47,876 nt of DNA from Clostridia bacterium (GTDB lineage Bacteria; Bacillota; Clostridia; Christensenellales; Borkfalkiaceae): assembly GCA_017467275.1 (NCBI GenBank), contig JAFTSN010000008.1:1-47876 (forward strand), read 5' to 3'. The stretch's first letter is position 1. Each line of letters opens with the position of its first letter. A model generated the notes under the pieces. It did no database searches and had not been told where the DNA came from. It saw only the letters and a program-made list of their open reading frames with translations. A program made the position numbers and the translations under genes. This document shows positions 24,901 through 33,439 of the stretch, in pieces.

Positions 24901-26762
24901 GAAATAATAACCGCATTCGCCGCTTTATCCTTAGAAATCAGCCAATCGATGCTCGCAGTCGGAATAACCATGTACCCGTCGAAGCCCGCGGGAAGCTCCA
25001 CCCAGCTCCAAGCGTTCTCGGGATAGATCGCCTTATTAAAGGAGCCGTCCTTATTAAAGAGATAGACTTCTTTCGCCTGATTGATTCCCGAGCGGGTCTG
25101 GAAGGTCTTTGCCGCGTCATAGAAGAAGAACTCGAATTTACCCGCGTTGAACGCGTGATCGGCGATACGGATCGAGAAATACGCGGTGTCCGTCAAATCG
25201 CTCGTGTTGCCGTTCACATAAAGATAGTGATATTCCTGATCCTCGGGGTTGGAGATCTGGAAATTCAGACCGTCCACCCTGCCGTACACGACCTCTGCCG
25301 TACTCTTATAATCGTAACTTTTCATAACCTTATTGATCACCAATCCGTAGTTAGAAGGAACCGTGAGCTCGAAATCACCAAGCCCGTCGAGAGCGGTTGC
25401 TGAAGTAAAGCATTCAAACGCCGCCGCGCCGTTGATAAGCATCTTGAAATCAGTGGAAGCGGAAAGCCCGCCCTCAGCGATTGTAACCGTGCCAAAATCG
25501 GCATTCACGAGCTTGCCCCCGTTCCAATTCCCGTGGAATCCGAAAGAGAGCGCCTCGTTTAAATGGCTTTGAAGCGCCAAGTAGTTCGCATTGGCGATTC
25601 CTGCAACGTCGAACACGATATACCCGACGAAGCCCGCGGGCGGCGTAATCGACCAAGAAAGCTTCTGCGAGCCAACCAAATTATAGTTCATATCGACAAA
25701 ATATGCCGTCGCGCCGTTTAAAATATAATTTCCGCCGTCATTCATAATCTGCGGCTCGAAAATACAGCCCTCGCCGCCACGGTCATAGTACTGCGCGATG
25801 ATCGTCTTGCCCGCAAAGCCCGCAGCATATTTTTGAGTTTGCAGTCTCTGATACTGCGCGGTATCATCGATCAACGTCTGGCGGTAGTTCACGCCCTCGA
25901 AGTAGCCGCCTACCCCGCCGTCGACCGTTTCAACGCTCCAAACGCTTTCAGTCATGCCGTTCAGCCAACCGCACTGCGTGCAGGCTTTTTCCGAATCGAA
26001 CGAACCGAAATTCCCCACGTAGCCGCCCCAAGCGTAATTTCCCGTGTAATTATACTTTAACCCCTCGCTTATTTCCACCTCAGAGGAATCTAACACTCTC
26101 GTAACCGTTCCGTCCGTCTTTTCAAGATAGACATCGCCGAACACCAGATTCGTGTTTTTATGGGTAACCTTTTCCGTTCTGAAACCGACCGTTTTCAAAC
26201 TCTGCGTTTGAGCGAGCGAGGAGCCCTGCGCTTTGGCAAGGGTCAGATCTTTAGCCGAGTTACCGTAGTTATCCAAATTGGCGCGCATATACCAATTGTC
26301 CAGCTCGAACGAATAATACGCTCTGCCCGCCATCCCCCTGCCGCCGTCGGGATATAAGCCAAACCAAGAGCTGGCGTTAGTGCTCGAAACGGACGAGAGA
26401 GAGGAAAGCGTTCTCGCCGTCTTATACTGCCCCGTCTTATCGCCCGCGCCCATATACTCATAGTAGTTCCCGTTCGCGTCGACCAATAAGGGGGTGAAAT
26501 AGTTGTCGGCATCAAGCGTGATGTCGAAAATAACGCTCTTCACATCCGTCAGTGCGGTTACCTCGGAGAGATTGACGTATAACGAAGCGTTCGACTCCCC
26601 CTCCGTACCCGTCGCCACAACGGAAATTCCTCCAACGGTGGAATAATCCGTCTCTTCCGCCGCTTTTGCCGTTCCCGACAGCGCGATTCCGAACGCCGTG
26701 CAGAGCGAAAACGCCCCGACGAGCGCAGAAACCGCCAACTTTTTCGCGAAATTCTTTCCCAT
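21909..26762 (-). CDS. Giant BNR/sialidase-like modular surface protein, paralogue 1
   Basis: 1617 residues. Signal to about residue 34 (GTAKA/AEE). Residues about 40-830 carry at least four beta-sandwich modules, marked by recurring P-x-G-F-x-G-Y-[IM]-V motifs (TPPAGFVGYIV, LPAGFDGYMV near 596, LPDGFEGYLIVDYKGG near 794) and FGFHGNWNGG near 410. The BNR propeller is about 1040-1375, with GGRTEP near 1060 and Asp boxes SDDNGKTF, STDGGKTW and STDNGQTW. Next come a beta domain, an Ig-like domain (about 1475-1560), a Gly/Asn-rich linker and the tail KKGCGSCGGSVSG, hydrophobic stretch, KKKTR. Probably a cell-wall or membrane-anchored glycan-binding enzyme. It is 12 nt downstream of its paralogue, with ribosome site AAGGAG and ATG. 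Confidence 0.8.
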   Translation of the reverse strand: MGKNFAKKLAVSALVGAFSLCTAFGIALSGTAKAAEETDYSTVGGISVVATGTEGESNASLYVNLSEVTALTDVKSVIFDITLDADNYFTPLLVDANGNYYEYMGAGDKTGQYKTARTLSSLSSVSSTNASSWFGLYPDGGRGMAGRAYYSFELDNWYMRANLDNYGNSAKDLTLAKAQGSSLAQTQSLKTVGFRTEKVTHKNTNLVFGDVYLEKTDGTVTRVLDSSEVEISEGLKYNYTGNYAWGGYVGNFGSFDSEKACTQCGWLNGMTESVWSVETVDGGVGGYFEGVNYRQTLIDDTAQYQRLQTQKYAAGFAGKTIIAQYYDRGGEGCIFEPQIMNDGGNYILNGATAYFVDMNYNLVGSQKLSWSITPPAGFVGYIVFDVAGIANANYLALQSHLNEALSFGFHGNWNGGKLVNADFGTVTIAEGGLSASTDFKMLINGAAAFECFTSATALDGLGDFELTVPSNYGLVINKVMKSYDYKSTAEVVYGRVDGLNFQISNPEDQEYHYLYVNGNTSDLTDTAYFSIRIADHAFNAGKFEFFFYDAAKTFQTRSGINQAKEVYLFNKDGSFNKAIYPENAWSWVELPAGFDGYMVIPTASIDWLISKDKAANAVIISQGSQGISNTQQGTLDTPTSSGFNIEFGKMSLIKGALNADKSNLLELLNSATLYAELLNSSRTGYTANVSGATQMFTPVVSSALDYTYVPTEGAALDGKDAAGSATLNAAIPTNAERLAFYVYNESMETMELDISFDNGEKPTKATLVSVIDDVSELTLTDGKVSLPDGFEGYLIVDYKGGKPVFTLDEGERLCIKDIFVLTAGAKVENASDVFNQSITLLRTVTASDAELTAAIGVTGIELKRAVASYYLTPDAPTNFEDDSVIAKVALNAGDDNYIFCVKDTYAAFKSPEMYEGTPTINLGRAPALIKNNVKYILFDEGETVTATIEESGVIYVFAGKSFAGEGFKKTMAMESFIDGVDDRLFLYEKAFEEGETLSVQGAYMIIVDGEESEDIFRTVAAKAIYFDDIPDEYIIEKNWLFMGTPVLEIMPSGRIYVGGMTGGRTEPVIENCVIYYYSDDNGKTFNPYFIVDHPYETMGRTFDNQLWYVDGKLWAFWAQADKVFGSGKIRVFGMYSENPDAENIKDVVWSEPISLLDGLMNSKPVKLSDGSYIYNSNQPEKNAGIVNIYKSTDKGMTATKIGEAAANPASQMVFTEGKIVELPNGTLWLLKRVDGTEDRTEQSFSTDGGKTWTVGSYNETLLCGSSRFVFTKLPSGNLLYVGCVGRNRNRSNMTAMLSTDNGQTWQYSLELDHRTWVSYPDFAYLPDGKIMIMYDKGRTTHMEYRYAILTEADIMAGKIVTEGCSIMNIAFKNPKYMEIEKVFALPKATYDQAADKNVVVFPEGTTRAQVVKAFPAEGVSVGLNTGELKQLLGGWTLGSINADGYGTITFVPTGGLPWNIEDTYRLLEITVKIEKTVAEATVTGIEITSEPTKKTYTLGEALDLEGLVVVEKYSDGTSKLLERSEYAVSDLDSMTAGEKTITVSKDGFSATFKVTVQSGSTGGTGSGENGGNGGSQGGEQGGKEKKGCGSCGGSVSGAVLAMLTLLSAGVILKKKTR
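22084..22505 (-). repeat. Near-identical C-terminal coding block, copy 1 (giant paralogue 1)
   Basis: This block (last part of the beta domain plus the Ig-like domain) matches 26941-27362 with fewer than a dozen base changes by eye, an offset of 4857 bp. The propellers of the two proteins have diverged much more. It suggests recent gene conversion or purifying homogenisation. Confidence 0.8.
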
Positions 26763-26774
26763 AAATTTATCTCC

Positions 26775-29700
26775 TTATCTTTTTTTCTTCAAAACTACGC
26801 CTACGCCAAGAAGGGTAAGCATCGCGAGAGCCGCGCCCGAAACGCTACTACCGCAACCTTTCTTTCCCTTCCCGCCCTGCTCGCCGCCTTGGCTTCCTCC
26901 GTTGCCGCCGTTCTCGCCCGAGCCCGTGCTGCCGCCCGTGCCACCTGATTGAACGGTGACCTTAAACGTCGCCGAGAAACCGTCCTTGGAAACGGTGATC
27001 GTCTTTTCGCCCGCCGTCATCGAATCGAGATCGGATACGGCATACTCGCTTCTCTCCAAAAGCTTGCTCGTGCCGTCGCTGTATTTTTCAACGACTACAA
27101 GCCCTTCAAGATCAAGCGCCTCGCCGAGCGTATACGTCTTTTTCGTCGGCTCCGAGGTGATTTCGATTCCCGTCACCGTCGCTTCCGCCACCGCTTTTTC
27201 AATCTTCACCGTGATTTCGAGAAGCCTATACGTGTCCTCGATATTCCAGGGCAAGCCTCCCGTCGGAACAAAGGTGATCGTGCCGTAGCCATCGGCGTTA
27301 ATACTGCCGAGCGTCCAACCACCCAAAACCTGTTTCAATTCCCCCGTGTTCAAGCCGACGGAAACGCCCTCTGAAGGGAACGCTTTCACGACCTGCGCCC
27401 TCGTCGTTCCCTCGGGGAACACCACAACGTTTTTATTCAACTCCTGATCATAAGTCGCTTCGGGAAGTGCGAACACCTTCTCAATCTCCATATATTTGGG
27501 GTTCTTGAACAGGATATTCATAAGCGAAGAGCCCTCGCTCACAATCCGCCCCGCCTTGATATCTGCCTCGTCGATGATCGCCGTTCTCAGCTCCATTTGG
27601 GTCGTTCTGCCCCTGTCGTATAAAACCATGATCTTGCCGTCGGGCGTAATGGTGTAATCGGGATAGGATATCCACGTTCTGTGATCGAGCTCGATCGAAT
27701 AGGGCCACGTTTTGCCGTCGTCCTCACTCAAAAGCACCTTGATATGCGAACGGTTTCTCTGTGTGCCGAAATTACCGATATAGATCAAATTGCCGCTCGG
27801 CAATCTGTCGAATACGAAACGGGAGGACCCGCAAAGCAAATCGTCGTTGAATTGACCGACCGTCCACGTTTTACCGCCGTCTATGGAGAACGACTGCTCC
27901 ACTCTGTTTTCGTTGTTGCCGTCCACGCGCTTCAAAAGCCAGAGCGTACCGTTTTTCATTTCGACGATCTTCGGCTCGGGGAACACGAACGAAGCGCTCG
28001 GATTGGGATCCGCTACGCCGATCAACGAAGCCGTCATGCCGCCGTCCGTCGATTCGAACACGTGCACCTTTCCGTCGCAAACGTCGTTATAAAGAGAGGT
28101 CGAATAGACGATCTTTCCGTTTTGGAGACGGTTGGGTTTTTCACTCAAAACACCCTTTATAAGATACACGGGCTCGGTCCACTCGATATCCGCAAGATTT
28201 TGCGCGTCGGGATTGTCCGTATAGCACATATAGGTCGCCATTTGCGACTGCCCCTTATCCGCCTGCGTGAAGAAATACCAGAGCCGCCCGTTGTCGTACC
28301 AGAACATCGGATCATAGATCCGCGCCATCGTTTCGTAAGGGTGGTCGCAGAGCATATAGGGAGAGAACGTCTTTCCGTTATCGTCCGAAGCGTAGGTAAT
28401 AACAACGTTTTCGACGACGGGCTCCGTCTTACCGCCCGTCATAGCCGAAACGAACATTCTTCCGCCGCTCGTCATGGCGATCGTGGGAATCCCTTGGAAG
28501 ATAAAGTTTTCCAGGAGATATTCGTCGGGAATATCCTCAAAGAACATCTGCTTTGCGGGAACGGTAAGCGCGATAAACGGACTAACCTCGCCGTCGATCA
28601 CGATAAAGTAAGCGCCACTTAAAGCAAGCCTTTCGCCCGTCTCGCACGCCTTTTTAAAGCAGAACACTCTGCCGTCGATACCCTCGAAAAAGGATTCCAT
28701 CGCCATGGTCTTGGTAAAGCCCTCGCACTCGAACGTCTTGGGCGCAAAGACGTAGACCATGCCCGCCTCAAGCACCTCGAGATTGACCGTCTCGCCCTCG
28801 TCCGCAAGCACGTATTTGGCGTTGTTTTTCACAAGCTGAGGCGCCAAAGCAAGCTCGACGGTCGGCGTGTCCTCATACATTTCGGGACTCTTGAACACGG
28901 GATAGCTGTCCCTTACCGCAAAAATATAATTGTCGTCGTCGAGAAGTCCCACCTTGGCAAGACTCGCTTCCTGCTCGAAATTACTGGGAGCGTCAGGCGT
29001 GCTATAATAGGAATTTACCGCGCGCTTGATCGAAAGCCCGTTCGCCGTGAAGACTGCGGCGATCTGCTCATCCGTCGAGGACACCGTTCTCAAAACGGCA
29101 AGGGATTTCGTGAACACCTCGTTTCCGTTTTCAACGGTAACGCCTGCGGCGAGCGAGAAAATATCCGTAATCCCGAGCCTCTCTCCCTCGTCGAGCGTAA
29201 AGACGGGCTTGCCGCCCTTATAATCGACGATAAGATACCCCTCAAAGCCGTCGGGAATACTGATCTTGCCGTCCGTCAGACTTTGATTATACACGTCGTC
29301 GACCACCGATATGAGCGTCGCCGTTTCGGGATAAGTACCGTCCGAATAGGATAAAGCAATCTCCATGCTCTCCATGGATTCGTTATAGATATAAAACGCA
29401 AGTCTGTCTGCATTCGCCACGATCGCGCTTTCCAGCGTTGCGCTACCCGCGCTTTCTTTCGCGTCCAGAACAATTCCCTCAACGGGCATATAGCTGCAAT
29501 CCATTAAGGAGCCGACCACGGGCGTAAACATATACGTCGCCCCCGACACCTGTGCGGAACGTCCGCTTCTCGAAGTGCTTAACGTATCCGCATAAACCGT
29601 ACCGTTTTCAAGCAATTCGAGAAAGTTGGATTTCGCCGCGTCGAACGTGCCGACGAGCGATTTCATCTGCCCGAATTCGATATTAAAGCCCGAAGATAAA

Positions 29701-31613
29701 GGGGTGTCCGTCGTACCCTGCTGATTATTCGAAATTCCTTGCGTACCCTGCGAAATTACCGTCGCATAAACGGCTTTCGACTTATCGAGGATCCAATCGA
29801 TACTCGCGGACGGGATAACCATGTATCCGTCGAATCCCGCAGGAAGCGTTACCCAGCTCCATTCGTTATCGGGATAGATCGACTTATTAAAAGAGCCGTC
29901 CTTATTGAAAAGGTAGACCTCTTTCGTCTGATTGATCCCCGAGCGGGTATTAAAGGTCTGTTGCGCGTCGTAGAAGAAGAACTCGAACGAGCCCGAATTA
30001 TAGGCATGATCGGCAACGCGGAGAGAGAAATAGTCCGTCTCCGTCAGATCGGAGGAATACCCCTTCACGTACATATAATGATACTCTTCATCCGTGGGAT
30101 CGCTGATTTGGAAATTCAAACCGTCCAATCTGCCGTATACAACCTCGTTGGAGCTTTTAAAATCGTAGCTTTTCATAACCTTATTCAACACCAAGCCGTA
30201 CTGCTCGGAAAAAGTCAAGCCCTGCGCGTTCAGCCCGTCGGGCATAGCCGAAGAGGCAAAGCTGTAATACGCCTCAGCACCGTTGATCAAGGAAAAGAAA
30301 TCCGTCTGTGCGGAAAGTCCGCCCTCGGCAACCTTAATCGCGCCTAAATCGGCGTTAAAAAGCTTACCGCCGTTCCAATTTCCGTGGAAGCCGAAATTGA
30401 GTAGCTCGTTCGCATGATCGGCAAGCGCGAGATATTCCGCGTTCGTACACCCCGCGGTATCCAATACGATATACCCGACGAAACCTGCGGGAGGCGTGAT
30501 TGCCCAAGAAAGCCGCTCCGAATCGACGAGATTACCGCTCATATCCACGAAATAAGCCGTCACGCCGTTCAAAGTGGCATACGTCGTGCCGTTGACGATC
30601 TTCGGCTCGAACTTGCAAGCCTCGCCGCCGCGATCGTAGTACTCCAGAATGATCGCGCTGTTCTCGAAGCCGTCCGCATATGCGGGCGTCGCGAATTTCT
30701 GATATTGCATACTTTCGGGCAGACTTGTCTGACGGTAGTTCATGCCCTCGAAATAGCCGTCTACGCCGCCGTCGCTCGTCGCAATATCCCACCCGTTTTC
30801 GGTCACGTTATTCAGCCAACCGCATTGCGTGCATTTTTTATCCGCGTCGAACACGCCGAAATTCCCCACGTAGCCGACCCAAGCATAATTACCCGTATAA
30901 TTATGCTTCAAATCCTCGCTCATTTCCACCTCGGAGGAATTCACGATACGACTGATCGTTCCGTCCGTCTTTTCGAGATAGACGTCGCCAAACACCAGAT
31001 TCGTGTCTTTATGGGTAAGCTCCGTCGTTCTGAAGCCGACCGCTTTCAGGCTCTGTGCCTTTGTTAAAGCCGAGCCTTGAAGCGCGGCAAGCTCCAAATT
31101 CTTATTGGGATTACCGTAGTTATCCAAATTGGCGCGCATGAGCCAATCCTCGACGGCAAACGAATAATACGCTCTGCCATCCAAGCCTCTGCCCGCCTCG
31201 GGAAGAAGTCCGAACCAAGCCCCTGCGGTAACGCTCGAAGCCTCGGAAAGCAAGGATAAGCTTCTGCCGACCTTGTAGCTCCCCGTCGCCCCGTTCGCAC
31301 TCGCGATTTCGTAATAATTCCCGTTCGTATCGATCATAAGGGGCGTGCAATAATCGTCCGCCTCCAACGTGATATCGAAAATAATGCTTTTTACGTCCGT
31401 CAGCGCGGTTACCTCGGGGAGATTGACGTATAACGACATATTCTTATCCCCCTCCGTACCCGTCGCCACAACGGAAATTCCGTCGACGGAGGAATAATCC
31501 GTCTCTTCCGCCGCCTTCGCCGTTCCCGACAGCGCGATTCCAAGCGCCGTGCAGAGCGAAAATGCTCCAACAAGAGCAGAAATCACAAACTTTTTCGCAA
31601 AATTCTTTCTCAA
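26775..31613 (-). CDS. Giant BNR/sialidase-like modular surface protein, paralogue 2
   Basis: 1612 residues with the same layout as the neighbouring giant: signal peptide, sandwich modules with FGFHGNWNGG, TPPAGFVGYIV, LPAGFDGYMV and PDGFEGYLIVDYKGG, BNR propeller with GGKTEP near 1061 and Asp boxes SDDNGKTF, SIDGGKTW and SEDDGKTW, Ig-like domain, Gly/Asn-rich linker, and tail KKGCGSSVSG, hydrophobic stretch, KKKR. The start codon is TTG at 31613 behind the same AAGGAGATAAATT that serves the ATG of paralogue 1. No better ATG is nearby, so initiation may be weaker. The pair arose by tandem duplication. Confidence 0.8.
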   Translation of the reverse strand: MRKNFAKKFVISALVGAFSLCTALGIALSGTAKAAEETDYSSVDGISVVATGTEGDKNMSLYVNLPEVTALTDVKSIIFDITLEADDYCTPLMIDTNGNYYEIASANGATGSYKVGRSLSLLSEASSVTAGAWFGLLPEAGRGLDGRAYYSFAVEDWLMRANLDNYGNPNKNLELAALQGSALTKAQSLKAVGFRTTELTHKDTNLVFGDVYLEKTDGTISRIVNSSEVEMSEDLKHNYTGNYAWVGYVGNFGVFDADKKCTQCGWLNNVTENGWDIATSDGGVDGYFEGMNYRQTSLPESMQYQKFATPAYADGFENSAIILEYYDRGGEACKFEPKIVNGTTYATLNGVTAYFVDMSGNLVDSERLSWAITPPAGFVGYIVLDTAGCTNAEYLALADHANELLNFGFHGNWNGGKLFNADLGAIKVAEGGLSAQTDFFSLINGAEAYYSFASSAMPDGLNAQGLTFSEQYGLVLNKVMKSYDFKSSNEVVYGRLDGLNFQISDPTDEEYHYMYVKGYSSDLTETDYFSLRVADHAYNSGSFEFFFYDAQQTFNTRSGINQTKEVYLFNKDGSFNKSIYPDNEWSWVTLPAGFDGYMVIPSASIDWILDKSKAVYATVISQGTQGISNNQQGTTDTPLSSGFNIEFGQMKSLVGTFDAAKSNFLELLENGTVYADTLSTSRSGRSAQVSGATYMFTPVVGSLMDCSYMPVEGIVLDAKESAGSATLESAIVANADRLAFYIYNESMESMEIALSYSDGTYPETATLISVVDDVYNQSLTDGKISIPDGFEGYLIVDYKGGKPVFTLDEGERLGITDIFSLAAGVTVENGNEVFTKSLAVLRTVSSTDEQIAAVFTANGLSIKRAVNSYYSTPDAPSNFEQEASLAKVGLLDDDNYIFAVRDSYPVFKSPEMYEDTPTVELALAPQLVKNNAKYVLADEGETVNLEVLEAGMVYVFAPKTFECEGFTKTMAMESFFEGIDGRVFCFKKACETGERLALSGAYFIVIDGEVSPFIALTVPAKQMFFEDIPDEYLLENFIFQGIPTIAMTSGGRMFVSAMTGGKTEPVVENVVITYASDDNGKTFSPYMLCDHPYETMARIYDPMFWYDNGRLWYFFTQADKGQSQMATYMCYTDNPDAQNLADIEWTEPVYLIKGVLSEKPNRLQNGKIVYSTSLYNDVCDGKVHVFESTDGGMTASLIGVADPNPSASFVFPEPKIVEMKNGTLWLLKRVDGNNENRVEQSFSIDGGKTWTVGQFNDDLLCGSSRFVFDRLPSGNLIYIGNFGTQRNRSHIKVLLSEDDGKTWPYSIELDHRTWISYPDYTITPDGKIMVLYDRGRTTQMELRTAIIDEADIKAGRIVSEGSSLMNILFKNPKYMEIEKVFALPEATYDQELNKNVVVFPEGTTRAQVVKAFPSEGVSVGLNTGELKQVLGGWTLGSINADGYGTITFVPTGGLPWNIEDTYRLLEITVKIEKAVAEATVTGIEITSEPTKKTYTLGEALDLEGLVVVEKYSDGTSKLLERSEYAVSDLDSMTAGEKTITVSKDGFSATFKVTVQSGGTGGSTGSGENGGNGGSQGGEQGGKGKKGCGSSVSGAALAMLTLLGVGVVLKKKR
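26941..27362 (-). repeat. Near-identical C-terminal coding block, copy 2 (giant paralogue 2)
   Basis: Partner of 22084-22505. Similarity falls off abruptly on the propeller side (near 27362). Confidence 0.8.
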
Positions 31614-31642
31614 AATTTATCTCCTTACCTTTTTAAAACAGC

Positions 31643-33421
31643 TTAGCCGTTGTTTTTAAGCAAATACCAGTTGTCGCCGTTGGCGCCGATGGGATCGCCC
31701 GAATAGGTACCGTCCGCATTTTTGAGCGTGGGCGAAACATATGAATCCTGATAGGCAACCCAGCCTTTTTCAACGCCCGCCGTCTTCTTTCCCGCCGCAT
31801 ACGCTTCGGCATAGAACGCGATCACGTCCTCGAGATGCCGTCTCTTCATAAGATCGATGGCGTTATTATATTCCTTCAGCGCGCCGCCCTCTTTATCCGC
31901 ATTGATCATGAGCGCTAGCTTTTCGCTCCAAACCGTGAGGCAGTTGCTCTCGTAGTTGATAACGTCGATATACTTCTTGCTCGTCTTATCAAGCTTGGGC
32001 CAAGCAAGCTGATAGCGATAAGAATAGGGCATAAGCGGCCGTTTTAAGTTCTTCACATAGAGCTCGTAGTCTAAAAGCGCATTCGTCGGCGTGAGCGGAA
32101 CAATATACGCAGGGTTATACATGACGTTGAGCCGCTCAAGCCCGTAGTTGTTGAGCGAGGTGTTATCGGGCTGTTTACCGATGAGATATTTCTGCGTCCA
32201 TTCAATCTCCGTCTTTTCCTCGTTCGCCCACTTCCACGTGTCGTTTTCGATACCGAAATTCGTGAGCCGCTGTCCCTCCTCCGAATACAGGAAGTCAAAC
32301 ACCTTGATGACGAGATCGGGGCGCTCGCAATCCCTTGTGATCATGTTCAGAAGCCATCCGTAACCCGTGATATCCTGCAAAATAGGATCGTCGCCCGCGT
32401 CGTTTCTTACGATCAAGGGGATGTATTCGATATTATTGTTTCCACGATATGCGGCAGTAAAATTGGAGGCATAGTTCTGCGGCGTGACGAGGGTCACAAA
32501 CGCCTCCCCTCTTGAAATGATGCCGCCGATCGAATCGGAGTCGTTGCTCGTCGAGGAGGTGAGTCCTGCTCTATTCAGCTCGTTTAAGTATTCGATCGCT
32601 TCAAAATACTGCTCGGTCATACGCGAATCCACGTAGTTGCCGTTTTCGTCCTCAAACGGTGCGGCAAAATACTGCGAAAGCCACGTAACCGACTGGCACC
32701 CCTCGAGCGTGAATTCGTCTAAAAGCAACGGCGTGACCTTCTGTCTCGGACTTGCAAAATTTTTCTCCACCCTTTCGAGCGCGTCCTTTAAGCCCGCTTT
32801 CGTCGTGATATCCTTGGCGTCGGGCTGGGAGACGTACCATTCGTACCAATCCTTTCTCACAAGCATGGCGCCGTTGGGCTCCCACTTTGTGTCCTCGTCG
32901 ACGTATTTTTCCGAATACCCGCAGTTCGGGAGACCGTAGAGATGATCGCCCACCGAATAATAATTATAGATATCCTCCTCGATTCTGTTTGTCAGCGAGG
33001 GTGCCCAACGCTTGGCAAGCTCGTCGATCGGGTAAACGTAGCCCTCGAGCGCGAGCTGTGCATGATAGGACTGATACGCCTTTACGGAGATAACGTCGGG
33101 CATCTCGTCGCTTTGCACAAGCAGATTGAGCATGGTTGAATCGTTCACGACGGGCGAAGTGAAGCGGATCGTAACGCCCGTGATCTCCTTGACCTTCTTA
33201 CCGATATCGTCATAGCTCGTATTTTCATAGGTAAACCAAGGATAGTCCACGTACCAATCGATAACAAACTCCTCGTCGTTATAGAGCCAGCTGTCCTTAT
33301 CGGCAGGCGTATTCTCGATATCGGGATACACGAGCCCCTCATCTTTTGAACCGCAAGCCGAAAGTGTCAAACTTCCCACCGTCATAATTAGGCTTAAAGC
33401 CAAAACCAAAAACTTTTTCAT
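31643..33421 (-). CDS. ABC transporter extracellular solute-binding lipoprotein (LipO type)
   Basis: 592 residues. Signal peptide with lipobox LSAC, Cys23. The rest is a family 1-type binding protein (VKEITGVTIRF, SDEMPDVISVKAYQ, GLPNCGYSEKY, FDFLYSEEGQRLTNFG), of the large class that accompanies LplB/YtcP permeases and captures oligosaccharides. Strong ribosome site GGAGG. It lies 18 nt after the second permease gene. The ligand is presumably the oligosaccharide released by the GH and BNR proteins of the operon. Confidence 0.93.
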   Translation of the reverse strand: MKKFLVLALSLIMTVGSLTLSACGSKDEGLVYPDIENTPADKDSWLYNDEEFVIDWYVDYPWFTYENTSYDDIGKKVKEITGVTIRFTSPVVNDSTMLNLLVQSDEMPDVISVKAYQSYHAQLALEGYVYPIDELAKRWAPSLTNRIEEDIYNYYSVGDHLYGLPNCGYSEKYVDEDTKWEPNGAMLVRKDWYEWYVSQPDAKDITTKAGLKDALERVEKNFASPRQKVTPLLLDEFTLEGCQSVTWLSQYFAAPFEDENGNYVDSRMTEQYFEAIEYLNELNRAGLTSSTSNDSDSIGGIISRGEAFVTLVTPQNYASNFTAAYRGNNNIEYIPLIVRNDAGDDPILQDITGYGWLLNMITRDCERPDLVIKVFDFLYSEEGQRLTNFGIENDTWKWANEEKTEIEWTQKYLIGKQPDNTSLNNYGLERLNVMYNPAYIVPLTPTNALLDYELYVKNLKRPLMPYSYRYQLAWPKLDKTSKKYIDVINYESNCLTVWSEKLALMINADKEGGALKEYNNAIDLMKRRHLEDVIAFYAEAYAAGKKTAGVEKGWVAYQDSYVSPTLKNADGTYSGDPIGANGDNWYLLKNNG

Positions 33422-33439
33422 GTTTCCTCCGTGATTTTT

